A stretch of 50,174 bases of DNA from an uncultured Erythrobacter sp. (GCA_937899785.1 CALCCG010000189.1:1-50174); one strand, 5' to 3'. Shown: positions 8,956 through 18,844, counted from the first letter of the stretch. Notes: a model not told the origin generated them from the letters alone. Program-made: numbers and translations.

Positions 8956-10216
8956 CGAAATCGTCCACGCGCTCGACAATGATCGCCGGGGCCATGCCGC
9001 CGGCGGCGCACATTGTGACCAGCCCAGTCTTAAGGTCACGGCGTTCGAGCTCATCGATCATCGTACCGATTAGGATCGAGCCGGTCGCGCCAATCGGATG
9101 GCCGAGTGCAATCGAACCACCATTGACGTTGACCTTTTCCCAATCGAGATCAAGATCGCGCACGAATTTGGCCGCAACGACCGCGAAGGCTTCGTTGATT
9201 TCGAAAAGGTCGATGTCCTCCAGGCTCATGTCGGCTTTCTCGAGCACTTTTTTAGCCGCTGGAACCGGCGCGTTGAGCATAAGCGTCGGATCATCGCCCA
9301 TATTGGCAGTGGCGACGATGCGCGCGCGCGGCTTGAGCCCGTTCTTCTCAGCGTACTCCTTGCTGGTGACAAGCACCGCCGCGGCGCCATCGACAACGCC
9401 CGAGGAGTTGCCCGCGTGGTGGAAGTGCTCGATCTCAAGCTCGGGGTACTTTTGGTTCACAAGGCCGCGAAAGGTGCTCCCTTTGGCATCCAGGGGCATG
9501 TCGGCGATCTTGGTGAAGGCGGGCTCAAGCTTGGCGAGGTCTTCCATCGTCGTTTGCGGGCGCGGATACTCCTCGCGGTCAAGCACCACAGTGCCATCTT
9601 CGGCCACTACAGGGACAACCGACTTCTCGAAGCGTCCGTCGGCGATGGCTTCCGCCGCCCGCTTTTGCGAGCGATAGCCGACCTCGTCCAATTCCTCCCG
9701 CGTGAAGCCTTCAAGGCTCGCAATCGCGTCGCCGCAAATGCCCTGGTGGCTTTGCGGGTGCACGCCTTGGAGGCGCTCGTTATAGCTGCCCATCATCATC
9801 GGCCTGATGCCCGCCTGCATCTTCTCTTTGCTCATGGCGGCGGTAAGGCGCATCATTTCGGTTCCGCCCGCAACGACGCAATCCTCCATCCCGCTCATGA
9901 CCTGTGCGGCAGCAAGGTTCACGCTGGTGATGCCGCCGCCACAGAATCGGTCAAGCGTCGTTCCAGAAGACGTGATGTCATATCCCGCATCGAGCGCCGC
10001 CATACGCCCCAGATCACCAGCTTGCAGGCCGTCCTGGGTTGAAACCGACCAGATCACGTCGTCAACGGTGGTGGTGTCGAGGTTGTTGCGCTCGCGGATT
10101 GCCTTCAGGACCGTCGCGGCAAGGTGCTGTGGGTGCTGCTCGGCCAACGCACCTTTGCCCTGTTTGCCAATTCCACGCGGCGTGCGCACGGCGTCGATGA
10201 TATAAGCGTCAGCCAT
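8948..10216 (-). CDS. Acetyl-CoA C-acyltransferase (thiolase), 422 aa
   Basis: A canonical thiolase that cleaves 3-ketoacyl-CoA in beta-oxidation or condenses acetyl-CoA. All catalytic motifs are visible: the nucleophile in LDRFCGGGITSVN (Cys92), ALGHPIGATG with the catalytic His, and the second Cys in VTMCAAGG near the C terminus. The start MADAYIIDAVRTPRG at 10216 is preceded by GAGGATCC at good spacing; the 24-codon upstream extension is not thiolase-like. It leads a probable operon with the overlapping thiolase-like gene and diverges from the enoyl-CoA hydratase gene across 114 bp. Together with the hydratase and dehydrogenase it makes up most of a beta-oxidation set. Confidence 0.93.
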   Translation of the reverse strand: MADAYIIDAVRTPRGIGKQGKGALAEQHPQHLAATVLKAIRERNNLDTTTVDDVIWSVSTQDGLQAGDLGRMAALDAGYDITSSGTTLDRFCGGGITSVNLAAAQVMSGMEDCVVAGGTEMMRLTAAMSKEKMQAGIRPMMMGSYNERLQGVHPQSHQGICGDAIASLEGFTREELDEVGYRSQKRAAEAIADGRFEKSVVPVVAEDGTVVLDREEYPRPQTTMEDLAKLEPAFTKIADMPLDAKGSTFRGLVNQKYPELEIEHFHHAGNSSGVVDGAAAVLVTSKEYAEKNGLKPRARIVATANMGDDPTLMLNAPVPAAKKVLEKADMSLEDIDLFEINEAFAVVAAKFVRDLDLDWEKVNVNGGSIALGHPIGATGSILIGTMIDELERRDLKTGLVTMCAAGGMAPAIIVERVDDFVD

Positions 10217-10330
10217 TATTCGGGATCCTCTCGAGTTTTCGCGATTAATGCGGTTGACGCCTGCGTAAACCCACTGCACCACTCGCACAACAATCAGTTT
10301 CGATGAGAAACGCTAAACTCGGAGAGAGAT

Positions 10331-11104
10331 GTGACAGACACCCCAACTGACGAAGTCTTGACGCAAGTTGAGGACGGCATTCTGATCGTCACCATAAATC
10401 GTCCTGAAGCCAAAAACGCGATGACCAAGGCGGCGGCCGAGGGCATTGCGGCAGCCATGGACCGGCTCGACGCTGAAGACGATCTGCGCGTGGGCATTCT
10501 TACAGGTGCTGGGGGCACGTTCTGCTCGGGAATGGACCTAAAAGGTTTTCTGCGCGGTGAGAGGCCGTCGGTCGAGGGGCGCGGATTTGGCGGCGTCGTC
10601 GAGGCTCCTCCGGTCAAACCGCTGATCGCTGCGGTCGAAGGCTACGCCCTTGCGGGCGGTTTGGAACTGATGATCGCGTGCGATCTGGTGGTGGCCTCTG
10701 ATAATGCGAAATTCGGTATTCCCGAAGCCAAGCGTGGCCTGGTCGCCGCGGCTGGCGGCGTGATGATGCTGCCCGACCAGATCCCCGAGCGGGTCGCAAT
10801 GGAACTTGCGCTGACCGGTGACTTTATTGACGCCGGCCGTGCTTATGAGCTTGGCCTTATCAATTCCGTTACCGAGGGTTCCGCCTTGGACGGCGCCAAA
10901 GCGCTTGCTGCGCGGATCGTCGCCAACGGTCCGCTTGCAGTCAGAGTCTCTAAGCAGATCATCAAGGAATCGCGCGCCTGGCCGATGGAAGATCGCTACG
11001 CCAATCAGGCCAAGCTGATTGCGCCGGTCTTCGTGTCGGAAGACGCCCGCGAAGGCGCTGCGGCTTTCGCCGAAAAACGCGCGCCCAATTGGAAGGGGAA
11101 ATAA
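10331..11104 (+). CDS. Enoyl-CoA hydratase/crotonase family protein, 257 aa
   Basis: Starts at a GTG at 10331 just after GGAGAGAG. Crotonase motifs are present: GAGGTFCSGMDLKGFLRG (oxyanion hole and CoA binding) and VEGYALAGGLELMIACDLVV, followed by FGIPEAKRGL with the glutamate expected for hydratases. It should act on an enoyl-CoA in a beta-oxidation-like route. It is followed after a single base by the acyl-CoA dehydrogenase gene, so the two form an operon. It diverges from the thiolase gene, and both arms probably respond to the same control. Substrate range is not readable. Confidence 0.9.
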   Translation: MTDTPTDEVLTQVEDGILIVTINRPEAKNAMTKAAAEGIAAAMDRLDAEDDLRVGILTGAGGTFCSGMDLKGFLRGERPSVEGRGFGGVVEAPPVKPLIAAVEGYALAGGLELMIACDLVVASDNAKFGIPEAKRGLVAAAGGVMMLPDQIPERVAMELALTGDFIDAGRAYELGLINSVTEGSALDGAKALAARIVANGPLAVRVSKQIIKESRAWPMEDRYANQAKLIAPVFVSEDAREGAAAFAEKRAPNWKGK

Positions 11105-11105
11105 G

Positions 11106-12269
11106 ATGCCCGTTATCGATGTCCCCCAGCCCGCCTTCATGGAAGACGAGGAAATCGCGATCTTTGCCGACGCAGTTGGCAAATTCTATAAGCAGCAGGC
11201 GCCCGAAAAGCGCGTCCACAAGTGGCGCGAAGATGGTCAGGTAGAGCGTGGGTTCTGGAACGAGGCGGGCGCCGCTGGACTGCTCGGCGTTAGTGTGCCG
11301 ACCGAATATGGGGGGCATGGCGGCGACTTTCGCCACGATATCGTCGTCATCGATCAGCAAACGCAGAATGGCGTCGAAGGCTTTGCCGCCAGTCTGCACA
11401 ACACGATCATTCTGCCCTACCTCGTGCGCCACGGGACCGAGGAACAAAAGCAAAAGTATCTGCCCAAGCTCGTTACCGGTGACCTTGTCAGCGCGATCGC
11501 GATGTCCGAACCCGATGTCGGCTCAGACCTTCAGAGCATCACCACCACGGCTCTCAAAGACGGCAACGGCTATCGCCTCAACGGCTCGAAGACATGGATT
11601 TCGAACGGGCAAACCGCCGATTTCATCATCGTTGTCGCCAAGACCGATCCGAACGAAGGCGCCAAAGGCATCTCACTGATGCTTCTGGAGACCGAAGGTG
11701 CAGAAGGATTTCAGCGCGGCAAGAAGCTCGACAAGGTTGGTCTCGACGCGCAGGACACCTCAGAGCTGTTCTTCGACAACGTCTTCATCCCCGGCGATAA
11801 TGTGCTTGGCGGCGTGGAGGGCAAAGGCTTCTACCAACTGATGGGTGAACTCCCTCAAGAGCGCCTTGTCATCGCCATGGGCGCGATGACGGGTATTGAG
11901 AAGGCGCTCGAAGTTACGGTCGACTATGTCAAAAACCGCAAGGCGTTCGGCAAGACGATCTGGGACTTTCAGAACACGCAATTTGTCCTCGCCGACCTCA
12001 AAGCGCGGGGGACAGCGGCGCGGGTCTTCGTCAATGACTGCATTGCCAAATTGCTTGAAGGCAAGCTTGATGTAGCCACCGCGAGCATGGCGAAATATTG
12101 GGTGACCGAACTTCAGAGCGAAGTCGTCGACAAGTGCCTGCAATTCCATGGCGGGGCCGGCTATATGAACGATTACGCTATTGGTCGAATGTATCGCGAT
12201 ACCCGCATTGCGCGAATCTATGGCGGCTCGAACGAAATCATGAAGATGCTTATCGCACGGTCTATGTAA
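11106..12269 (+). CDS. Acyl-CoA dehydrogenase, 387 aa
   Basis: A flavin-dependent acyl-CoA dehydrogenase that introduces the alpha-beta double bond. Visible motifs are AIAMSEPDVGSDLQSI and SKTWISNG in the middle beta domain, and FHGGAGYMNDYAIGRMYRD and RIYGGSNEIMK at the C terminus, where the Glu of SNEIMK is the position of the catalytic base in many family members. The ATG at 11106 lies one base past the crotonase stop, with GGAAGGGGAAA upstream inside the previous gene. It is the last gene of a two-gene operon ended by a strong terminator at 12294-12332. Confidence 0.93.
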   Translation: MPVIDVPQPAFMEDEEIAIFADAVGKFYKQQAPEKRVHKWREDGQVERGFWNEAGAAGLLGVSVPTEYGGHGGDFRHDIVVIDQQTQNGVEGFAASLHNTIILPYLVRHGTEEQKQKYLPKLVTGDLVSAIAMSEPDVGSDLQSITTTALKDGNGYRLNGSKTWISNGQTADFIIVVAKTDPNEGAKGISLMLLETEGAEGFQRGKKLDKVGLDAQDTSELFFDNVFIPGDNVLGGVEGKGFYQLMGELPQERLVIAMGAMTGIEKALEVTVDYVKNRKAFGKTIWDFQNTQFVLADLKARGTAARVFVNDCIAKLLEGKLDVATASMAKYWVTELQSEVVDKCLQFHGGAGYMNDYAIGRMYRDTRIARIYGGSNEIMKMLIARSM

Positions 12270-12293
12270 GCGCGTTTCTTTCTGAGCCTCAAG

Positions 12294-12332
12294 AAAAAGG
12301 GGGCGGCCTGATTACGCAGGCCGCCCCCTTTT
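12294..12332. terminator. Bidirectional rho-independent terminator
   Basis: A perfect 16-bp stem: AAAAGGGGGCGGCCTG at 12295-12310 pairs with CAGGCCGCCCCCTTTT at 12317-12332 around an ATTACG loop. The A and T flanks give a U-tract in both directions. It lies between the convergent acyl-CoA dehydrogenase and TonB-dependent receptor genes and should stop transcription from both sides. Confidence 0.93.
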
Positions 12333-12351
12333 CTACGAGACCTCTACGGGG

Positions 12352-14907
12352 TTAGAACTTGGCACGGAACACCGCGCCATAGGTGCGCGGCTGAAGCGTG
12401 AAGGCCGAGCGCGAGTTGGCCGCTCCCGAGCCGCGAAGCGTGGTGTTGAAGGTCACGCCGCGCACCACGTTGTCGGTGAGGTTGTTGACAAAAGCTTCAA
12501 TTGAAAAAGCGCCATCGTTGAAGCGCAGACCGGCGCGGAGGTTGATGAACTCCTTGCCGTCCTGCACATCGGCGATGATCAGCGGCGCGGCGTCGATAGC
12601 CGCCTGCGTACTTCCCGCTGCCGCCACATCAGCGGCGCTCGGCGGAACAATAGCTTGCGTCGAAGTGCGCTGATCGCCTTCGAGACGGATCTGCCCCGAC
12701 GCGAAGAACTCCATATCGTCGCCGATTGGTTGTTCGTAGTTCGCACCAAGGATGGAAACGACGTCGGCCGCGTTGGTTAGAGAGTTGCCGCAGAGCGATG
12801 CAACAGTGATGTTGTCGGTCAGCGTGCCCGCGCAGTCATCCGGATACTTGGCATCCAGGATGGTTGCGGAGGCGTTGATCGACAGCTCGTCGGTGACACG
12901 CCAAAGGCTCTCGATCTCCAGGCCGGTTGTTTCCGCGCGCGGAACGTTGAAGGTCTGGAACGCGGTTCCGGTGAATTCAAGAACCTGGAAGTTCGTAAAC
13001 TCCTCGATGAACGCGGCGATGTTCAGCGTCAGCGCATCATCGATGAGACGGCTCTTAAAGCCAATTTCGTACGCGTCCACTTCCTCGGAGAGGAAAACGG
13101 GGCTGGCGCCGGCCACGGCGGCGGTCGTATCAAGATTAATGCCACCGGCTTTGTAGCCATGCGTGAAGCTGGCGTAGAGATTGATCGGTGTGTCGGGGAA
13201 TTCGTAACCTAGGCGGATCGTGTAGATCAGCTCTTCGTCATCAAACTCGTCCTGGAAGGTGACAACCAGCGGGAAAACCGCCGCTTCTGGAAGATCAGCC
13301 GGAGCGGCAAAACCAAAGCAGCCCAGCGCGAACAGACCATCGGTAAGAGTGGGCGGAACCGCCCCTGAACCGATAGCCGATAGTGTGGCCGGACAGATTG
13401 TGTTGTTGGTTTCGGTCTGCGTAAAGCCGCCTTCCTTCTCCTCCCATGAATAGCGCGCGCCAACCGTCAGTTCGAGTCCGTCAACCAATTCAAGCGTGTT
13501 ATGCGTAAACACTGCATAGCTGGTTGCGTCTTGTTGAAACCGGTTGAGCGTGCGCGTGCCGTTCGGATCGGCGCCGGTGAAGAGCTGGATCGGAGCGGGT
13601 CCCGCTGCCGCGCCAAACAGAGCGCCGGTGTTCGCGTCATAGTCCGAGCCAAGCAGAAAGGTCGACGTTTGATCAATCGTCTCGTCCGAGTAGAAGCCGC
13701 CCAACATGTAGTTCAGCTTGCCTCCAAAGGTCTCGCCTTGGATGCGCGCTTCAACCGTGTAGGTCTCCACTTCCAGATCGATACCAACGTTGAAGATGTC
13801 GTTTGCGGTAAAGTCGGAATCGTAGAATTCCGTGCTTTCAAACTTGCGATAGGAACCGATCAGAATGAAGTCGGCGCTGTCTGAAATTGGGAACTCGAAC
13901 TCGCCTGTAAGGCCATAATTGTCGATGTCGGCGCTCGGCGCAAAATTGGCAGAAACCACACGATTATCGAGCGCTTCTTCAAACTCCGCCTGACCAAACG
14001 GATTGCGCGAAACGCTTGGCTGGCCGTTGCCGCCATTGGCGCCGAGCCCAACCGCCGCGTAGGCGCCTGCGGCGACAAGCGGTGTTTCATAGAGCTCAAT
14101 CGCTCCGCAGCAACTTGAGGTGCTGTTTGAGAAATCGCCGATAAGCCGCCCGCGGAAACCGCTGTCCGTCTCCCAGCCAAGCTGCGCGCGGACAAGATAC
14201 TGATCTACATCGTTGGTCTCGCCAATAATGGCTCCGGTTTCGTCGGCCACATCGAGAAAACCGTCCCGCTCGCGAAACGCGCCGGTAACACGAAGCGCCA
14301 GGGTATCTTCGGTGATCGGCACGTTGATCGCGCCTTGGAGGCTAACCTCGTTAAAGTTGCCATAGCCCGCGTTCACAAAACCGCCAAACTCGCCCAGCTC
14401 GGGCCGCTTGGTCGTAATGTTGAGCGCCCCCGCCGAAGTGTTGCGACCGAACAACGTGCCCTGTGGTCCCCGCAAAACTTCGACCCGCTCAATGTCGACG
14501 AACTCGTTCAGCGCGACGCCTGGGCGCGACTGGTACGCGCCGTCGATAAAGATGCCGACCGCGCTTTCAAAACCGATATTGTTTGAAGTCGTCCCCACGC
14601 CGCGAATACGAAGCACCACAGACCCTGAAGCGATCTGCGCCTGACTTGACGTAAAGCTCGGCGCGAGATCCGTGACTTCACGGATGTTATCGACGCCTTG
14701 ATTGTTCAGAGCTTGCGGCGAAATCGCCGTCACCGCGATGGGGATGTCCTGCACGTCCTGCGCACGCCGGGTCGCCGTCACGATAATGACGTCTTCCCGC
14801 GCATCCGGCGCTTCAAGGCCGTCGGGCACATCCTGAGCGAAAGCTGGTACGGTAAACGAGGTGCAGGCCATAAGGCCCGCAGCGTAAGCTGCAAGCTTGC
14901 GTGTCAT
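12352..14907 (-). CDS. TonB-dependent outer-membrane receptor, 851 aa
   Basis: Starts at the ATG at 14907, which has GAGAGGAAAA upstream; the six-codon extension has none. The signal peptide ends near VPAFAQD and is followed by a TonB box region (EDVIIVTATRRAQ). The plug domain has IPIAVTAISPQAL and VEVLRGPQGTLFGRNTSAGALN, and the beta-barrel ends with an aromatic residue (VFRAKF). The IPIAV/GTLFGRNT pattern is typical of sphingomonad receptors for hydrophobic or plant- and lipid-derived compounds rather than classical siderophores. Next to beta-oxidation genes it is a good candidate importer for their substrate. Confidence 0.92.
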   Translation of the reverse strand: MTRKLAAYAAGLMACTSFTVPAFAQDVPDGLEAPDAREDVIIVTATRRAQDVQDIPIAVTAISPQALNNQGVDNIREVTDLAPSFTSSQAQIASGSVVLRIRGVGTTSNNIGFESAVGIFIDGAYQSRPGVALNEFVDIERVEVLRGPQGTLFGRNTSAGALNITTKRPELGEFGGFVNAGYGNFNEVSLQGAINVPITEDTLALRVTGAFRERDGFLDVADETGAIIGETNDVDQYLVRAQLGWETDSGFRGRLIGDFSNSTSSCCGAIELYETPLVAAGAYAAVGLGANGGNGQPSVSRNPFGQAEFEEALDNRVVSANFAPSADIDNYGLTGEFEFPISDSADFILIGSYRKFESTEFYDSDFTANDIFNVGIDLEVETYTVEARIQGETFGGKLNYMLGGFYSDETIDQTSTFLLGSDYDANTGALFGAAAGPAPIQLFTGADPNGTRTLNRFQQDATSYAVFTHNTLELVDGLELTVGARYSWEEKEGGFTQTETNNTICPATLSAIGSGAVPPTLTDGLFALGCFGFAAPADLPEAAVFPLVVTFQDEFDDEELIYTIRLGYEFPDTPINLYASFTHGYKAGGINLDTTAAVAGASPVFLSEEVDAYEIGFKSRLIDDALTLNIAAFIEEFTNFQVLEFTGTAFQTFNVPRAETTGLEIESLWRVTDELSINASATILDAKYPDDCAGTLTDNITVASLCGNSLTNAADVVSILGANYEQPIGDDMEFFASGQIRLEGDQRTSTQAIVPPSAADVAAAGSTQAAIDAAPLIIADVQDGKEFINLRAGLRFNDGAFSIEAFVNNLTDNVVRGVTFNTTLRGSGAANSRSAFTLQPRTYGAVFRAKF

Positions 14908-15100
14908 AAGTTTTCCTCTCCACAAATTCCCCGGTGTCCCGTGTTCGGGCTTTCCGTTGGGGACGGGAGACTATCAGCGCGCAGAGCGCCCGCAAGAGTC
15001 ATTGCTGAGTTGTTGCCAGATTGTATCAAAAATGCCACAAACCATGGTGCAGCGCAGCATTATTGCGCGAGTGCGAACGTTTGGCTCGCTTGGGCCGAAT

Positions 15101-17122
15101 TTAGAAGTTGATCCGCACGCCCGCCCAAAAAGTCTGCGGAACGCCCACGTCAATCGCGCCGGCTGCGTTGCGCGTGATGATCTCTTCGTCGAAGAGGTTC
15201 TCGGCCCGCAGGATAGCGGTGATTGCTTTGGTGAGCGGCGCTGAACCGAACAGGTCGAGCGTCGTTGCGGCAGCCAGGCTATCGGTTTCTTGGTCGTCTT
15301 CAAATTGCCCGCTCGTATGGCGCAGCGTGGTTGCCAGCCTCCACCGCGCAGCGGGTTCCCAGGAGAGCGTGGCGGACGCGGAAAATTTCGGCGTTTGCGG
15401 AGGGCGATTGCCGTCGAGCGTGGCGCTCGTATCTTCGCCATCAATCGTCGCGTCGGTGTAGGCGAGCGACCCGTCAAAGCTCATCTCACCCAGCACGACG
15501 ACCGCGCTTGCCTCGATCCCCTGAGCGTCGATCGCTGGCAGATTCTGGCGCTGGCGCAGATTTTCCTCAAGCGTCACGTTAGCGATCGCATTTTCCACCC
15601 GGTTATCGAAAGCGGTCAATGAGAGCGCCACGTTGCGGTTGGGATACCAGTCGAGCCCAAGCTCAAACCCCTCGAGCCGCTCGTTCTCAAGCTCCGCATT
15701 GGCCTGCGTCACCACGGGGAAGACAACGAAGGGGCGGTAGAGCTCATTGAGCGTGGGCAAACGAATGCCGGTGTAGGCCGCAGCGCGCACTTCCAGTCGA
15801 CGAGTGGCATAAAACAACGCGCCCGCGCGCCAGTTCACCGCCCAATCAGAGCGGTCAGCAGCGATCGTTTCGCTCACCAGAACGCCACTTGGGTCTACCG
15901 CGCGGAAAAAGCCGTCCTCGATCCGCGTGTGATCGGCGCGCAGACCTCCCGTCAGCAGGAGAGGGCCGATTTGCCAATCGTCTTCGACAAAAAGTCCAAG
16001 ATTGGACGTTGTGCCACCCGCGTTCCTACGTTCGCGAATGAGGCCCGTGAACGAGCTGATCGCGTCCTCAAACAACTCCCCGTCCGCGCCGCGATAATCA
16101 ATCCCGACCCGCACGTCATGCGCTTCGCTTATCGGCGGGCGCACTTCGATCTTGCCGCCTACACCCGTCGATGGTGTGTTTCGCTGGTCGAGGACAGGCA
16201 CAAAGCTGTTTGAGGAGATGATGATGTTGTTGAAATTGCGCGCCTGGACATAAGCAAGGGCGTCGAATTTCCATTGGCCTCGGCCTACGAAACGAAGGCT
16301 CGCATCCTGCCCCTCGATCATCGAGTCCGCCCCCTCAAAGCGCAGCGTGCGGCGGTCTTCGAAAAGGCTCACGCGCGCTTGGACTTCGACGTCGGGGCTG
16401 ATCGGGGCGACGCCCCGAAGACCCGCCTGCCAGCTGTCAAATGCGGCCCTCGCGGTCGCCGGGACCCGTTGATCCTCGGGAGTGGTGAAAAAGCCTTGCC
16501 CTCGATCCCAGCGCCCGCTCACCGTCGCAAACCCCGCGCCCAGCCGCTTTGTCAGCGCCGCGCTGGCCTCGGTTTCTTCGCGTTGATTGACGAGCAGGCT
16601 CCCGCTAAAGTCGCTCAAAGTGCCCCGGCCAGCGCTTTCGAGTTCAATCGTGCCAGCGAGCGCGCCCGATCCAAAGGGCCCTGATCCTCCGCCCCGCGTC
16701 ACCCGGATATTGCCAAGCGTGTCAGGCTGGAGCGCGGTGAAGGGGACGTATCCGAAGAACGGATCGGCCACCGGAACTCCGTCAAGCAAAACGAGAGCGC
16801 GACTGGTTGCGTTACCGCCCAAAGCGCGCAGGGTTACCCCTTGCGCGGTCGGGTTGGACGAGCGGCTGTCCGAGCGACGAAACTGCTGAAAGCCCGCGAT
16901 GTTGCGCAACACGTCGTCAAGGCGGCCCGATCCACTCGCGATGATCGTTTCGCGTGGGATCTCAACGGTCGCGTAGACGCTGTTGGACAGGGCCGGCTCA
17001 AGCCCGTCGCCGGTTACCACAATCTCGGTTTCAGGATTCTCCTCACCACCTTCCTGGGCAGCAAGAGGGGGGTGACAAGTGAGGGCCAAAGCCGACGCGG
17101 CGCACGCAAATCTACGGGTCAT
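15101..17122 (-). CDS. TonB-dependent outer-membrane receptor, BtuB/FepA-like size, 673 aa
   Basis: The start is set at the ATG at 17122 (MTRRFACAASALALTC), which begins a signal peptide ending near PPLAAQE; the upstream 52 codons are not signal-like. A TonB box (TEIVVTG), a plug with GVTLRALGGNATSRALVLLDGVP and TRGGGSGPFGSGALAGTIE, and a C-terminal Phe (WAGVRINF) are seen. It is shorter than the neighbouring receptor and belongs to a different subfamily. It diverges from the flavin monooxygenase gene at 17266 with 143 bp between. The ligand is unknown. Confidence 0.9.
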   Translation of the reverse strand: MTRRFACAASALALTCHPPLAAQEGGEENPETEIVVTGDGLEPALSNSVYATVEIPRETIIASGSGRLDDVLRNIAGFQQFRRSDSRSSNPTAQGVTLRALGGNATSRALVLLDGVPVADPFFGYVPFTALQPDTLGNIRVTRGGGSGPFGSGALAGTIELESAGRGTLSDFSGSLLVNQREETEASAALTKRLGAGFATVSGRWDRGQGFFTTPEDQRVPATARAAFDSWQAGLRGVAPISPDVEVQARVSLFEDRRTLRFEGADSMIEGQDASLRFVGRGQWKFDALAYVQARNFNNIIISSNSFVPVLDQRNTPSTGVGGKIEVRPPISEAHDVRVGIDYRGADGELFEDAISSFTGLIRERRNAGGTTSNLGLFVEDDWQIGPLLLTGGLRADHTRIEDGFFRAVDPSGVLVSETIAADRSDWAVNWRAGALFYATRRLEVRAAAYTGIRLPTLNELYRPFVVFPVVTQANAELENERLEGFELGLDWYPNRNVALSLTAFDNRVENAIANVTLEENLRQRQNLPAIDAQGIEASAVVVLGEMSFDGSLAYTDATIDGEDTSATLDGNRPPQTPKFSASATLSWEPAARWRLATTLRHTSGQFEDDQETDSLAAATTLDLFGSAPLTKAITAILRAENLFDEEIITRNAAGAIDVGVPQTFWAGVRINF

Positions 17123-17265
17123 GCCAAGCGCGTAGAGCCTTGGCTCGCCCACGTCACGCCCCAACAGCGGTGAAACCAGTTTCAAATTGCAATCAAGACT
17201 CGCGTTCAACTCTGAAAACCGATAGGTTCCTCTCTGAGAGAGACAAAAGAGGCCTCGTAAGACAC

Positions 17266-18777
17266 ATGCTTGCAACACCCCCTGATTTCGACGTCCTGAT
17301 CGTTGGCGCTGGTATTTCTGGCATTGGTATGGCCGCTCATATGGAAATGAAGGCCCCGAACCACAGCTATGCGATCGTGGAACGGCGCGAGGATCTGGGC
17401 GGCACTTGGGACCTCTTTCGCTATCCCGGTATCCGCTCCGACAGCGACATGCATACGCTGGGATTTGATTTTGAGCCGTGGCGCCACGAAAAGTCGATCG
17501 CCGATGGCCCCGCGATCCTCGATTATCTCAACATGATCGTCGACCAACGCGGCATCCGCCAGCACATACGCAATGGCCATAAGGTACTCTCCGCTGATTT
17601 CCGTGACGACGAAGCGCGCTGGCACGTTGAAATGGAACTCGCCGATGGCTCAACCACGCGGCTAACCGCCAACTTCCTGTACCTTGGCTCGGGCTATTAT
17701 GACTACGACGAAGCCTACGACCCCGGCTTTGAACTCGGCGCGTTCGAAGGCCAGGTGCTCCACCCGCAATTTTGGCCCAAAGATCTTGATTACACCGACA
17801 AAAAAGTTGTGGTGATCGGATCGGGCGCGCCGGCGGTGACAATTCTGCCTTCAATGGCGGAAAAGGCGGCGCATGTGACGATGCTCCAGCGTACACCGCC
17901 CTGGATGTTCGCGCGCCCCGCCAAAGATCGAATCGCGAACTTTCTGCGCCGGGTTTTGCCCGAAGGAATCGCTTACAAGATTACCCGCTTTAAGAACGTC
18001 AAGATGCAGGACATCGCGTTTAAGCGCGCCCGTCAGAAGCCGGAAAAAATGAAGGCGATGCTGAACCGGGGAATTGAGAAGGCGCTCGGCCCCGACTATG
18101 ATCGCGAGGCTTTTACGCCGCCCTACAATCCTTGGGATCAGCGCATATGCCTGGTGCCCGATGATGATCTGTTCGAAGCGATGAAGGCGGGCACCGCAAG
18201 CGTCGTGACCGACCAGATCGAGGCGTTCGAAGCCAAAGGCATTCGTTTGAAATCGGGAAAACTCCTCGAAGCCGATATAATCATCACCGCAACCGGTCTA
18301 AAGCTAGCGGTCGCCGGAAAAATCGCCATCAGCCAGAACGGCGAGTCCGTCGATTTCTCCCAGCGTTTCTACTACAAGGGCTGCATGTTCTCGAACCTGC
18401 CCAACCTCTCGGCGGTGTTCGGTTACATCAACGCCAGCTGGACTTTGCGAGCAGACATCAACTCTGACTTTATCTGCCGCGTCCTGAACGAAATGCGAGC
18501 AAAAGGCACCGATATCGTCACCCCCGTGCTTAGCCCTGAGGTGGAAGCCCAGCTTGAGCCCGAAGATATCTTTGCAAGTTTTTCAAGCGGGTACCTTCAG
18601 CGCGCTAGGGGGCTGAATCCACAAAACAGCACGCATTATCCATGGCGACTCAATCAGGAGTACATCGCTGATCGCAAGACCATGGCAAACGATCCTATCG
18701 ATGACGGGATTCTTGCTTTTACGCGAGTGAGCGAGGCTGCGGATCAGGCGCAAGCGCAGCTCGAGGCGGCCGAGTAG
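17266..18777 (+). CDS. Flavin-containing monooxygenase, Baeyer-Villiger type, 503 aa
   Basis: FAD-binding GAGISGIG at residues 14-21 and DLGGTWDLFRYPGIRSDSD follow the family pattern. The type I Baeyer-Villiger fingerprint FxGxxxHxxxWP is present exactly as FEGQVLHPQFWP at 160-171, followed by a second nucleotide-binding loop VIGSGAPA. Such enzymes insert oxygen next to a ketone using NADPH and O2, turning ketones into esters or lactones. The ATG at 17266 is chosen because the upstream extension runs into the divergent receptor's control region. With thiolases, hydratase and dehydrogenase nearby, a role in ketone or cyclic-ketone degradation is plausible. Confidence 0.9.
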   Translation: MLATPPDFDVLIVGAGISGIGMAAHMEMKAPNHSYAIVERREDLGGTWDLFRYPGIRSDSDMHTLGFDFEPWRHEKSIADGPAILDYLNMIVDQRGIRQHIRNGHKVLSADFRDDEARWHVEMELADGSTTRLTANFLYLGSGYYDYDEAYDPGFELGAFEGQVLHPQFWPKDLDYTDKKVVVIGSGAPAVTILPSMAEKAAHVTMLQRTPPWMFARPAKDRIANFLRRVLPEGIAYKITRFKNVKMQDIAFKRARQKPEKMKAMLNRGIEKALGPDYDREAFTPPYNPWDQRICLVPDDDLFEAMKAGTASVVTDQIEAFEAKGIRLKSGKLLEADIIITATGLKLAVAGKIAISQNGESVDFSQRFYYKGCMFSNLPNLSAVFGYINASWTLRADINSDFICRVLNEMRAKGTDIVTPVLSPEVEAQLEPEDIFASFSSGYLQRARGLNPQNSTHYPWRLNQEYIADRKTMANDPIDDGILAFTRVSEAADQAQAQLEAAE

Positions 18778-18844
18778 GTCCAAAGCGTGTAATCGTGCGA
18801 TAGGCGCTTGAGGCGAGAGGACCTGTGCCCTAATCGCTTGGGCC

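Noticed and set aside
9098-10042. 314-codon open frame on the plus strand inside the thiolase gene
   Set aside because: Antisense shadow of a clearly recognised thiolase; composition is His/Arg/Ala-rich without domain features.
10297-10311. GTTTC-N5-GAAAC inverted repeat between the thiolase and hydratase genes
   Set aside because: Placed well for an operator of the divergent genes, but only 5-bp arms and no family match; too weak to call.
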